This document shows positions 23,223 to 35,110 of a stretch of 64,000 nucleotides of DNA, piece by piece. The notes beneath the pieces are model-generated. The model saw only the letters and a list, made by a program, of their open reading frames with translations, searched no databases and was not told where the DNA came from. The position numbers and the translations under genes are program-made. The stretch is from Hydrangea macrophylla (lineage: Eukaryota; Streptophyta; Magnoliopsida; Cornales; Hydrangeaceae), in assembly GCA_033977485.1 (NCBI GenBank), contig CM066985.1, forward strand, positions 71,657,045 to 71,721,044, read 5' to 3'. How positions within the stretch are numbered: position 1 is the first letter of the stretch; the number at the start of each line of letters is the position of its first letter.

Positions 23223-26200
23223 TGTAACAACCTACATTTCTATTTAATTTTTTGTTATTGCATTGCCATATTTAAATTCAAATTTGCATTCCCATAATTA
23301 ATCTGTACTCCCGGTGTTATTTTAATTTACATTCTCATGTTTTGAATCTTAGTATTTGTTTTATTTCATATTAGAATTCTTGTTGGGATCAAACTGTAAT
23401 TTTATAAATTTAGTAACGCCTGTGTTGGATTCCAAATATGTATTTCAAAACGGTAGAAATAATTTCTTTTGACTCAAACTGCATTTTTATAAAATCGAAA
23501 AATCATTTCTTACGTTAAAACGAATTCTCTGAATTTTTGTGGTAATCATCGCGTCACAAAAATACCAGTTTACGTTCAAAACTGTCTGCGCCGCATTAAA
23601 CTTGCACAGACTTTGGATTGGACATAAAATTGGAAGTGACTTGTGCTTTGCTTTCCATTTATGGAAACTAATGATTGATTAGGGCTTTGTTTAGCCATAC
23701 ATTTTGTGAGTATTACATTTTTATGCCATAAGTTAATTTGCCAAACACTTAAGTGATTCCTGGGCAACTTGATAGAGCCTTGTTTGGCTTTGTTTATATG
23801 ATGCGTGTTGGTTTGTGCCTAATGAATAAACTTCCCAAACATCCTAATTACCCCCTATGAGTCTATAATTGACTCTTAGTAATCTGTAGAGTTCAAATCA
23901 TCAGATCATATACGTATATGTATGCTATGTATATTTGATATTTTGAATTAAAACAAATCAAGAGTTTGTAGAGTGTAGGTGAATATACTTGGCCCCCAAG
24001 TTCTTGCATTGTTGCCTTCCTATATATATACACTACACCAAGCACAAATCTACATTCTTCTTTGGTTCTACAAACTGAAAACACAGAGAGAAAAGAGAGA
24101 TCTTAAGAGTTTAGTTTCAGAGTTTAAAGAGAGGAAGCTTGATCACCATAGCCAAAGCTTGGTTTGGGTGTTCTTACTTCTTGAATCTTTCTCAATAAAC
24201 ACATATCTTCTTATCACAGTGAGTATTTTTAACTCACTTGATATGAAATTCATACTTCAATTACTGGTTGTATACTTGCAATTATAGATTTTCATTTATG
24301 CTCTTACGTATGAACTTCATAGCTTGAAAATCATGATTTTTTTTCAAACTTAACCAAAATCTATTTTTAGAGATAATTATGAAAGATTATGGTTCATGGA
24401 TGTTATGTTTACAGTGGTAGAGCCTAATTCATTCATATAAGAAAGTATATTAAGATTGAAGTTTTGACGTCTCTCGGATTTTTGTAAAATCCGAGAGCTA
24501 CGGATTGATTCGTGTTAAATTGATCGTAGATTCGTAATCTTGTAGAAAAAATGAAGAAAATCATATATTGCAAATCATGTTTAAATCTGGATTTAGAAAT
24601 GGGTTAAAAAGACCCTTAAATTCTAAAACAGGGGAAGTTTTGCGAAGAAGAAGAAGCCTCAGCTTCTCCTCGCGCGCGCGATCGCGTGAGTGGGGGTCGC
24701 GCGAGGTGTGTATTTTCAGGTAGAAAGAAAAGTTTTATAAAAAAAAAATGAAAAAAGGGTACATTACGCGAGCGGCCCGAGCGAGTGGTATGCACGCGTG
24801 ATCTCTGTATTTTCTGACAGATAGGAAATTTTTATAAGAAAAACAAAAACTAGGCATATCGCATAAGCAGCCCGCGCGAGCGACCCCTGGCGCGAGTGGC
24901 CCGCGCGCGCGACCTGGCAGTTTTTGGTTTTTATCTATTTTCTATTAAGGGACTATTTAGGATTAACTTTTAAAGGTTGTTAAGGTTCTGTTTGGGAATT
25001 TATACTAAATCAGAACCTTGTTCATTATGTTTGGATTATAAAGGCGATGAATTACGACTTATCTGTCCTCGTACGTGCGTTGCAATTATATTTCGGTGAA
25101 TTACATTTCTGTATAAAGTTTCATAACATACATGTGGAGTCAGTTGTACATGCATGGTGAGTGATGGTCAGTGTGGAAAAGAGTATGTGGTTGAGATTCT
25201 ATTATGGACACTCCCTGGTAATTGTGTACCAAAGTGTGACGTTATGAGATTGCGGCTAGAGTGTCTTTGAAATGCGACGGTGACAAAACTGGACACTCGC
25301 TGACGCCCATGGTAGCGCTAAAGTGTGTGACGCCAACTTAGGACATTCCCTGGCACCCATGGTAGTGCTAAAGTGTGGCCTACAGACACTCCCTGGTACC
25401 CGAATCTGGATACTACGTAAGGTTTTCTCCGGTATTTGTGAGGCGGATTAGGTACTAAGGTGTGATGCATTGGACAGTTCCTGGTACCCCGTACTAAAGT
25501 GTGAGGCAAACTGGACACTCCCTGGTACCCTTGTGCTAAAGTGTGGCCATCTTAGTATTTCAAAGATACTGGAGTGAGAGAGTGGGTTGTTTTGTCTGTC
25601 GAGAGAAAAGAGTCGGTAAGATGAGATTGGTTGCATTGTTCTATGAGATTGGTTACATTGCTCTTATACACGGTCACATGTAATATGAATTAAAGCTTAT
25701 TACTGTTATCCTTACTGTTTCTTAATGTGAACTCATTCCTGTATTATTACCATGTTGAATAATGGAACTGAGAATTTGAAAAAAGTAAATAAGTCTGTTT
25801 TACATTCAAGCATATGTTTTTAATACTCACCAGCTTTAATAAGTTGACGGCGTTGATGCGCCTGGACATTCGTGTCTAGGCTTTTCAGGTTTTGACCAAG
25901 CAGAACAATACGATTATGCTAATTGAGAATGGCAGCTTGGAAGAAGAAATAACTATTTTAAATTATTGTTCTAGTTAATGAACTGAATTTTGTAATAAGG
26001 ATGACTGTAATAGATAGATATTATTTTGTTTCCAGGCGGTGTGTGCCTTAGTTAATCCCGTGCTGTAATATTTACCAAGATAGAAAAGTTTTGTAAGCCT
26101 TGATTGCTCTACTCTGATTTATGGTTTTATGTTGTTCGATGTTTGGGACGGAATCGATCCTACTGTCCCGACCTACGGGTCCATAAAGAAAATTAAACGC

Positions 26201-26232
26201 TTTCCATATTTATGCTACGTTGGGGCGTGACA
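23223..26232 (+). mobile_element. Solo LTR 2 of the same family, in the hAT transposase
   Basis: 3010 bp from TGTAACAACC to GGGGCGTGACA, in the orientation opposite to solo LTR 1. Perfect 5 bp flanks of TGTAG lie at 23218-23222 and 26233-26237. The shared core (GACGGCGTTGATGCG) lies near 25845-25860 and the sub-repeats at about 25200-25550. A GC-rich tract with repeated CGCGCG words lies at 24660-24920. Ends typical of LTR elements and no internal genes identify it as a solo LTR. Confidence 0.9.
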
Positions 26233-26660
26233 TGTAGAATAGCTTTAGCTGAGATGTTGATAACTGATGAGTTGGCCTTTAGGTTTGTGGAAGGTGAGGG
26301 TTTTCGAAAGTCTAATCTTGTTACATGTCCTAAATGGACTAAGATCCCAAGTCGAGTGACCATTGCAAAAGATAGTTATATAGTGTATGTGAGAGAGAAA
26401 ATATTGTTGAAAAATGCTTTAAAAAGACAATGGATTTGCCTTACCTCGAATACGTGTCTAACTGCGCACTTTATAAATATTTTTTGTCTTTCAACTTTCA
26501 AGTATGTTATATTTGTTGTTACTAGTCAAAATAATTGTAAGTTTATTTAAAATGATTTGTTGTGTTTTGTTTTAGAACTTATGGAGAAAGATACTCAAAT
26601 GAAAGGTGGCCCTACAACTATTGAGGATGTGGAATAGTCCTACTTGGTGTGACATCTCTT
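26233..26660 (+). pseudogene. hAT transposase core fragment
   Basis: Directly after the solo LTR the frame resumes with RIALAEMLITDELAFRF, VEGEGFRKSN and KIPSRVTIAKDSY, which are conserved in Ac/RICESLEEPER-like transposases. If the LTR and one TSD copy are taken out, this joins the upstream frame without a break. The ICLTSNT and CLTAHFIN stretches lie next to each other, so the residues that normally separate them appear to be deleted. Most of the C-terminal half, including the dimerisation domain, is missing. Confidence 0.8.
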
Positions 26661-29166
26661 TCAATTCTATATCTCTACTTAAAAAAAAATTATATTTGTA
26701 ACTTACTTTTCTTACTTGTTCATTTTGTAGAATGAAGAATACTTATGGGCAAGATGGATGGTTGTGAATGTGGTGTATTTCATTTTGGATATTATTTGAA
26801 GTATGAACTTGGTGTTTAATTTTAGTTAAGACTTGTGATAGTGTTGGCTATGTAATATCTATTTAGTGAATTGATTCTACGTTTAAAGTATTTTTCTATT
26901 TGGATGTGTGTTTGTTGGACTTGGACATCCACTTAATGGTGTTATGTATTGCCTTGGATGTGTGTTTTAAGTATTCTGTGTTTTTTGTTTTAAGACTTGT
27001 GGTTGTTTGTTTTTTGGACTTGGACATCCACTTAGTGACTTGATTTTATTTTTATGTTTTTTTGTTTATAAATGGGTTCCAAAAGGCCTTAAATAGCCCC
27101 TACAAGAGCTCAAAAGGCCAAAATAGCCCAAAAGGCCCAAAACAGCACAAAAAGGCCCAGAAATTGGTAATTTTTTGGCCCATTGGCCAACCGAAAACTG
27201 ACCACGTTTACAACGGTCGAAAAAAATCAATCGTTTCGGCGTACGGTCGAAAACGATTTCATACTATGGAAAACCGAGCCTATCAGTTCGTGAGGTTTTT
27301 AGGGAAAATAACCGACCATTTACACCCCTACCTGTAGTTAGACTTGTTTTCACTTTATCCTGTTGTGGATATCGCAGGTTTTCTTACCCACAGCTTTTCT
27401 CTTAAAATTCTTTTAATTTCAAAATTCAAAACAAATGAGTCGCCACTTAATTTTTAAAAGGAAATATTAAGAAACCCTTTTTAAGGTAACTGACCTTTTG
27501 CGAAACCAAAGATTAAACTAGGTCCGGGGATTATGGAATGAGAAGGGAAGGAGCCCATTGGACTAAAGCACCCTTCTCATCCTATCTCGCGATAGGCCTC
27601 TACTCAACATCCTTTCAATCGAATTATTAATTTAAATGTGCCCTCAACTAATACGTATGTATAGATATACATTACAAAAGTGTGTCTAAAGGGTGTAAAT
27701 TGTAAGTGATAAAATATCATTCAAAAGCCACGTAGTTCAAGTAGCAAGCAACATGATATGCAATAAAGTACAAGAGAACTTACCCGGGATCCAGCAGCGG
27801 ATATTAAACGTGCAATGCATGCAATTAAATAAAATCTAGGAAAAGAGTCTCTGATCCATATATATACATGTAAGGCAAAATCTTAATTCTAATGTGTCGC
27901 GCATGAGGTTAAAAAATCGATAAAATCAATAAATTAAAAGAAACTAAAGAGGGATACAAGAAGTCATACCTTAATAGCGCTACAAAACAAAGGGTTAGTC
28001 CACATGATATACAAGATATAAAGTTGGATCTTAAATAACAATCCTAGACTTCTAGCTTAAATCTATTAAGTGTAATTAAATCTAAAGCATACAAGTCCTA
28101 ATTACAAGCATTAAACCACATGGATGAATATGTACATGAATAAGAATAAATTATGAAATGCTCAATGACTTGGATTATTTAAACTTTGAATTCAAGCTTA
28201 ACTAATCATTATTAAAATATGGTTTGAGCCTTAATTCATGAAAATATCATCTAAGCCATTATTCACAAGATTGATGAAAACCATTGCAGAATTCTAGAAA
28301 TTGCTGGGAGCAGGTCATATCTTTGGAAAATAGAAAAGCATGGTTCCTATGGTTTGATCTTAATGATTTTTGGATATGATATGCCTCTGTGAGTCTAGTT
28401 TACAACCCCAAAAGAAAATCAAAGTTTCAACGGTCGGATCTCCGGGAATTGGACAGAAACCAGACATCACTCAGCATTCTACAACCTTCTGTCCAGAGTT
28501 CTTGCACGATTTTCTAAAAATAGCAAATAAATCCGAAATGCTTTGTTCTTTTTAGGGTGACTTCCTAACACATTAATCTACTTAGAAAAAATTATTTTGG
28601 GCCACAAACACTTTATTAGAACTCCGATTTACTTATTTCAAAAGAATGTTACTGTTCTGGAATTCTGGACAGATTATTGTTACTTCACAAAACTCATGAC
28701 CAAACCATTTTAAATATGAAACCACCTTAAAACAAAAATTGTAGTGGTAGAATATTATGTTATTGACACTTTCCCGTTGGTTTCACCTGATTTCAACGGT
28801 TAGATTTCGAACTAAAAATCTTTGATCAAAAACAGTTTGTGAACTCACTGTTTTCATTTGTCAAGTTCAACTTTTGTTTGTTAACTCTAACTATTAAACC
28901 ATGAAGTTGGGTTTAAACCAAACAAATTCTCCTACCATTTGATGGTCATTGGAGGCTAAAGACCTTCATATTTGTAGATTTCAAGTGAAGTATGAATTAA
29001 CTTTATGAAATCTCAAGATAAGGAATCTAAGCCATTGAGATGGGCTTAGACTCAAAACCACTTTCTTCTACCATTTGATGGTCATTGGAGATGAAGACAT
29101 GACTAAATACTCATGGGTCTCAAAGGAATATAGAAAGGATTCCATGAAAACTCAAGCTTAGAGGAC

Positions 29167-31556
29167 TGACGACATCCTATTGACGCGTTTTCTTATCACA
29201 CCCAAGTGTAGGTGATCGTACAAGTAATAAAGTTCTGGAAGTCCAGGTCGAACCCACAGGGAACGGAATAAAATTTTATTAAGTTAGGCAGATAACAATT
29301 TTGTCACTAAAAAGAAAATAAAAGATGATGGGTTTTTGTGGGGTTTTACTAAATTACTAATTTTTATATGTTTGCAATAAAAGTAATTAAAGCTATTTTT
29401 TTCTCAACAGTTTATGGTAAAGATTTTAACAGTGCAAAATAAATTAACTAACATACTAGTAAGAAAAGGAAGAAAAATATATAAAAGCTAAATTTTTATG
29501 AGATAAAACTTTTTAGATTTAATAATAGCGAAAGATGGAAATAATACAGATATTTAAGCAAAACTATTATAAAACAGGAAATATTAATTAACTAGGGGAA
29601 ATGATTTAAAGGAATTGGGAATATGCAAACCAACACTAGATCCCACAACTTTTGTGCATTTGAAAAGCATTTGGCATTTAACACCGCAGAGTCATTCTTT
29701 ATTTAAAAATAAACTTTCACTAGTCAGGGTCATATCAAGTGTGTCAGGTTAGATATGAAACGACATCGTTTGGTTTAAAGAAAAATAAAAAGGCAATTGG
29801 GCAGTAGCCAGGTTCGAACCGTGCCCCGCTGCGGACGTGGGTTATTCAGCGTCCAGTCCCCACCACTCTGCCACTACACAATTGCCTATCCATTATTGGA
29901 TAGAAATATATATAAGCACATATTTGAAATATTAACTTTGTCATGTGAGTTGTTTGAGTATGCTAGGTGTTTTTTATGACAAAAGGCATAGTTTGACAAT
30001 CCACATAATTAGGCTTTTTATTTCAAATATATATAATCTTTTGAGCCCATTATAGCCATAGTATATAAACATGTTAAATGGTCATAAACTATAGATACAT
30101 AGATATTTTTGGCCATAAATGGAAAAATAACTCATCCAGATAAATTTGCCCATTTAAGATTAGTGCACAGAAGCTGTGGTTTCTAAGTTTTTATTGCATA
30201 TCCCCAATTTAAAGTTTTAGCCTACCATTTTGGAATTGAAACTGTTATCAAAATAAAATTAAAAGATAAGTTAAATAGATGCACGCAATCACCGTCCAAT
30301 TAAAATTAAAGTTGTAAAACTAAGGTAAGGGTAAGAACTAATATTATTATATTATTTTCTTTACATAACATGAACTGGGGTTGAATTTGTGGAATCTGCA
30401 AAATAAGAGAGTTTAGTACAACTAGGCTAATAAAATATAAGTAACTGAAAATACTGAACCAAAAATAAAATACTAAACCTTTAACTTTGGATTCTTGTGG
30501 GGTCACAGTGGTTGAGCTCCAAGAACACAAATAAGGCCAAACCAAATCCAAATATACTTTTGGAGTGAGAAATGAGTATGATGTACTTTTGGACTTTAGT
30601 AGGTGATTACAACAACTACGTGGCTAAGAAATCTGACATTTAATCGCAAAATCTATCTTTTAGTGAATAAAAATATTGCTATAAAAATTGAAAATTTGAA
30701 GTTTCTAACTATTTTAGGGGACAACTATAAGTATTACTAGACTAAAGATATTAAATCTAAATTTAAATAGGACTATTTTACTACTAAAAATTGACAAAGG
30801 TCATACAAGAAAACAAATATTTTAAATTTAAGAAATACAGTACATAAAGTTTTGCTACATTTTTTTGAACATAAAATCATCAATTACATAAAAGTAAAAT
30901 TTTACAACTACTAGAACTAGAAAAAAACTAAGAAAAATTAAAGTTTCCTATTTCTAGGGACAATAAAAAGTGCTCACATAATAACCTCCCCTAAACTATT
31001 CTCTCCCTAACAGTGATTGTTGCTTGTGAATTCTTGCTGTGAATTGGTTGTCTTGTGAGGTGTGAAGCTGCTGCTTTTATAGACGAATGCAGTGATACAT
31101 TTCGTCACTGCATTCATCACTCGATCTACCCATATTTTCTTCTTTCGCGTGCGTCCATTTTCTTCAGTTGTCAGATGCTTGTAATTGATCAGCTGAGAGA
31201 GAGAGAAAAAAGAAGAATCCAAAAATAATAATAATAATATAAACAATCAACATCCAAATGTTGATTCATTTCGTTTTTTTTTTTTTTTTTTGGTTGTTGT
31301 TGACCATTTGGTAGATTATACTAGCCACATGAGAAATAATCTCATGTGGTTGTTGCTCATTTTATTCCCTTCGTTTTACTTCATTTTTACCTAAACATAT
31401 AAAATATGTAAAAACACATAATTACACGCATTTGAGTGGCATCACTGTTAAATTATATTAATTCAAATATGCGTGTAAAACTAGGAATTTGGGGGATTAA
31501 ATGCGTATTGTGTCTATTATATTGGCACATAAATATACAATATTCAATGTTTGTCA
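29167..31556 (-). repeat. 3' LTR of the Athila element
   Basis: 2390 bp. It carries a tRNA-like segment at 29792-29886, a TATA box at 31073-31081 (TATAAAAGC on the minus strand), a perfect 11 bp hairpin at 31085-31115 (GAATGCAGTGA stem) and a perfect 10 bp hairpin at 31325-31349 (CCACATGAGA stem). Confidence 0.95.
29792..29886 (-). other. tRNA-like segment in the Athila 3' LTR
   Basis: Second copy of the segment at 41641-41735, with A-box at 29863-29873 and B-box at 29811-29820. A tRNA-derived SINE fragment is the simplest alternative origin. Confidence 0.6.
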
Positions 31557-33532
31557 CACCCCTCAACTAACTTATTGCTAGTCCCTAGCAATGAAGTGAA
31601 AAGAGAAATTGTTCTAAAAGTTTTATTTAAAAGTAGGAATAAACTAAGGAAAATAAAATTACATAACTCACTGTCGCAGGAATCGCGATTGCATTTAGCG
31701 TATGCAACAAGCCGTTAAACCCCTAGGTTATCCCTAGTGGACGAGTGTTGTCTCGTGAGGGTTTGCAGTGAATTTACCCACAAAATTCATAATTATTATT
31801 TTTTTTTTTTTTTTTTTTTTTTAAATGTAAAAATAAAATGAAATAAAAATAAAGGTAGATTTTCTCCTTTTACAACAGATAAGATTAAATTTGGCAATAA
31901 AATAAAATTTTCAAGTATGTAATAATAATGCAACACATATACTCACAGTTTTGTCAATGGTAGCATTTTTTATACTCTTTAAACTCACAGTGTGTACTTG
32001 AAAAATCAAGCAACTGATCTTAATTTCAAAGTTTACATAGTCAATAGCAGTCATAAAACTTGTAGTTTTAACTCGAATCTCACTAGGATTTCACTCTTTT
32101 AAGGAGAAACTCTCAGAAACCGGTGTAGAGAACATCTCACTTGGTAGGGAAGCAAAGATAGAGAAATTGCTTCCATTTTTTTTTTATGACTCAATATATA
32201 GGCATTTGGAGTACAATAAGTCTCATGAAAGAATACTTAGCATTAGAAGAGCGATCTACCGTGGAGAACATCCTTATCACTTAAATTTAAAAATCAATTT
32301 CTTTTAAATCATTAGGACTTTGACTGGTAGGTTAGAAATTAAGATGAGTAGGAGATTTGTGGTGTATTTGTTTTAAGCATGTGATTGGAGTGTTTGCGCA
32401 ATTCATTCCAACCTCTTCTTTTTCTTCTCCTTTTTATCATATGTACATTTGATTTTTTTTTTTTTTTTTTAGTTTCTCATTCTTTTTCTTTTTTTTTTTT
32501 TTTTTTTGAAATCAACTCCTTTCTTTCTTTACCACTTCGTGCAATATCAATACAGTCCAATCACATACCTGGATATAGAAGTGAGGTTTGTACTCCCAGG
32601 TGGAGCAAGGCATGATTTGGATAGAACTGAGAGTAAGGTAATATAAGGTGAAGGGGGGTGCATTTGAAAGAAAAGATGGCCTAAATCATTTTAAAAATAG
32701 ATTGACTTTGTTCATTTAAGCAATTTGGACATTCTAATGGTAAATCCTGAACGTTCTCTTCTAATGATCAGTCAAAGGGAAAAAAAAAAAAATAATGAGA
32801 CTTTCAACGAGTGATATGATAAAGAGAATAAAGTGAGACTGAAAATAATAGTAACCCTCATAAAGAAATATTGGCACAAAAGCTCACATGGGTTAATTAG
32901 TTTCCACTACTTGTCTTTAAACTGCATAGTTTATGCTTACTCATCCATTTAGATTCAGTAAATATTTTCACACTGTTTCAAAAGTGTTTAAAGTGTAAAG
33001 AGTTTCTAGCTTTTGAAAATAGTAAAACATGTGACAATGTGTTGTATGCTATTAACATACCCAAAATAACATTAACGTGTCAAATTTATCTTATATAAAG
33101 TAAAAGAAAAACTTCTAAAAAAAAAATCCTAAGCATATCCACTAAGTTGGATACATATATGGTGCGACTAGTATCCTCTGCACCTATACAAAAGAGGCTA
33201 CGCAATCCGGAGCGTCCAAGTTGTCATGATTACCCATTCACCTCTAGTAAAAGAGATGAGTCTAGAACCACTAGCAAGCTAAAAACATCAGTAAGAGGCT
33301 AAGAGATAACTCTGGCTTTACTTAGTTTTTCGCTATCTCTAGGGACATTCACCGCACTAGACATATCTGGTGATGCTTGGATCATGCAAATTACTCCTAT
33401 CGAACCAGCTAATGAAAGCCAGATGTACACGTAGGATCATCTTAAAGTCTGACCTGACTGAAAATTATTGACTGTACAAAAAACTAAAAATAAAAAGAAA
33501 TGAGGGATGGGAAAACAAAATTTATTTGGGTA
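31557..33532 (-). other. Non-coding 3' region of the Athila element
   Basis: Begins with the purine tract (minus) beside the LTR. Holds long poly-T and poly-A tracts (for example 31798-31822, 32452-32508) and moderately complex DNA at 33150-33450 without an open frame. No envelope-like protein was found on either strand. Confidence 0.6.
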
Positions 33533-33793
33533 TCAAAGGATCCAGTCCTCTTTCTCAACCAAAATTTTCTTTTGTTTTGATTTGAATTGTCTTTTGTAGC
33601 AGTAGTAAACTTTAAAAGATGTACCATTGTGAGCAATTAAACCAGGACATTCTTCTCTATAACAATTCAAACACCATCCTAACCTTTTAGTTTTCCTTTT
33701 GATGGCATAAAGGCTAGTGCCAGCAAAGGGTTTCTTCTGCTCAGAAACAAGTGAGCGACCCATTAACGTCTGGTCATCGACTATTGGATCCAT
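33533..33793 (-). CDS. Small cysteine-rich ORF downstream of Athila pol
   Basis: 86 residues, starting MDPIVDDQTLMGRS and containing WCLNCYREECPG followed about 15 residues later by YYCYKRQ. The Cys spacing C-x2-C-x4-C is suggestive of a small metal-binding motif but matches nothing that I recognise. It lies between pol and the 3' LTR in the same orientation, the position of envelope-like or accessory frames in Athila relatives. There is no signal peptide or membrane segment. It could be a captured host fragment or chance. Confidence 0.35.
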   Translation of the reverse strand: MDPIVDDQTLMGRSLVSEQKKPFAGTSLYAIKRKTKRLGWCLNCYREECPGLIAHNGTSFKVYYCYKRQFKSKQKKILVEKEDWIL

Positions 33794-35110
33794 TTTTTAT
33801 ACTCTCAGCCAACAAGAGAGGCTAGACTCAACCCTCCACTCCTTTCAACTATCAACTAAGATCTAATTAACGAGAGCTTAGAGGGGGTGGGTGTGAATTT
33901 TATTTAAAAACTAAAAATATTTAAGAAAAATATATACATTCAGAAAAAAAAAAATTTTTTTTTTTTTTTTTTTAAAACAAAAATTAAAAAACTACATTTT
34001 TTTTTTTTTCAACACACAAAAAAGAAAAACTACATAATTTTTTTCTCTCTTTTTTTTTTTTTTAACAAAGTTTAAGACAATGCATCATTACAATAATAGT
34101 AATAAGAAGAATTATGATATAAACTTCAAACATTATAAAATTTTTTGCTTCTGAGTCATGCATTTTTTTTTTAAACTGAAAACTAAGAAAAGACAGTTAT
34201 ATATATATATATATTTTTTTTTTAACAAGGGCACCGCAACACTAACATAGCAAGAACTAGGATAATAATAAGATAAAGTTCAAAATACATAAGACCAATA
34301 GCTATCGCGTCGTCCATTTTTTTTTTTTTTACAAAGAAATGGAAAAATATCACCTGTTTCTTGAAAATCTGAAAACCTGGTAGGGCCGTAGATCGAGTGA
34401 TATTTCCAAACTTCTTTGGTGCGTGGGTACCTACAACTTATGGATATCATTTTTGTTAGATAATGGAAAAGAGAGAAAATAAAAATCTAAAATAAAAATA
34501 AAAATATAAGCTGAATCGGAAAAATAGAGAATAAAATCAAAATCAAGTTTTTTTTCTGGATCATAGATCTTACCTTTAGTGATCAGTAGAGTGGATCTTG
34601 ATTTTAGATTGAGAAAATAAAAAAAATGGAAAAGAAAATGAGAGAGAATGAGAGATCGGAGTGAGAGTGAGAGAGTGAGTTGCAGAGAGGAGAGAGAGAG
34701 ATCACGGCGAGAGGGAGAAGAAAAGAGAGGAAAAAGAAAAGAAAAAGAGAGATAGGGAAAGTTTTTAGGGTTCAAAGCCCTATTTAAAGCCATTTTCTCT
34801 TTTTCAGTGTATCTCTCTCTAAAAAGAAACTAATTTTTTTTTTTTTTTATGAAATAAAGATAAAATAAACAAACAGGTGTTAATCGTGAAACCGTCCCCC
34901 CCAACTGAGTCTGACATTGTCCTCAATGAGTGAGATGAGAAAAAGAAGCTAAGGATAACACCTGTAATAAAAAAAAAATACACAAAGAAAAGATAATAAT
35001 AATGACACAATTAACTTTTACAAAAAAAATTGACCAAACTAGGAGTATAGGACTATTAGAACATAAATACTCTGATACACTATGTCCTATACTAATTATG
35101 TTTTAAGATA
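33794..35110 (-). other. Spacer between pol and the small ORF of the Athila element
   Basis: AT-rich with many homopolymer tracts (33940-34060, 34200-34230, 34317-34330). Includes the leader-like segment described separately. Otherwise no coding sequence. Confidence 0.6.
34380..34800 (-). promoter_or_regulatory. Promoter-like and leader-like segment in the Athila 3' region
   Basis: On the minus strand CTTTAAATAGGGC (near 34780) is followed by a long CT-rich leader (34750-34640). Then CACTAAAGGTAAGATC gives a good splice donor near 34572. This is the layout of a plant gene 5' end, placed downstream of pol and upstream of the 86-residue ORF. The ORF read across it (34431-34793) is low-complexity and not a gene. 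Confidence 0.35.

Larger units (their letters stand above)
10155..27330 (+). mobile_element. Old hAT transposon split by nested elements
   Basis: The left end TAGGGCTGTAA and right end (TAGGGGTGTAA reading inward) are inverted with one mismatch. The flanks TTTGTAGT (10147-10154) and CCTGTAGT (27331-27338) match at 6 of 8, with the two differences being C/T transitions, as expected for a decayed 8 bp TSD. Subterminal repeats such as CGACCGACC and CCGACC occur at both ends. Inside are a 5' leader exon, a BED zinc finger and part of the transposase. A Copia element and a solo LTR account for most of the span; without them the element would be about 2.7 kb. Confidence 0.75.

Noticed and set aside
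29797..29979. 60-residue ORF present twice (also 41646-41828)
   Set aside because: The duplication is simply the two LTRs, and the ORF is antisense to the element across the tRNA-like segment.
34431..34793. 120-residue minus ORF rich in Ser/Leu/Phe
   Set aside because: It is translation of a CT-rich leader-like stretch; composition alone explains the open frame.
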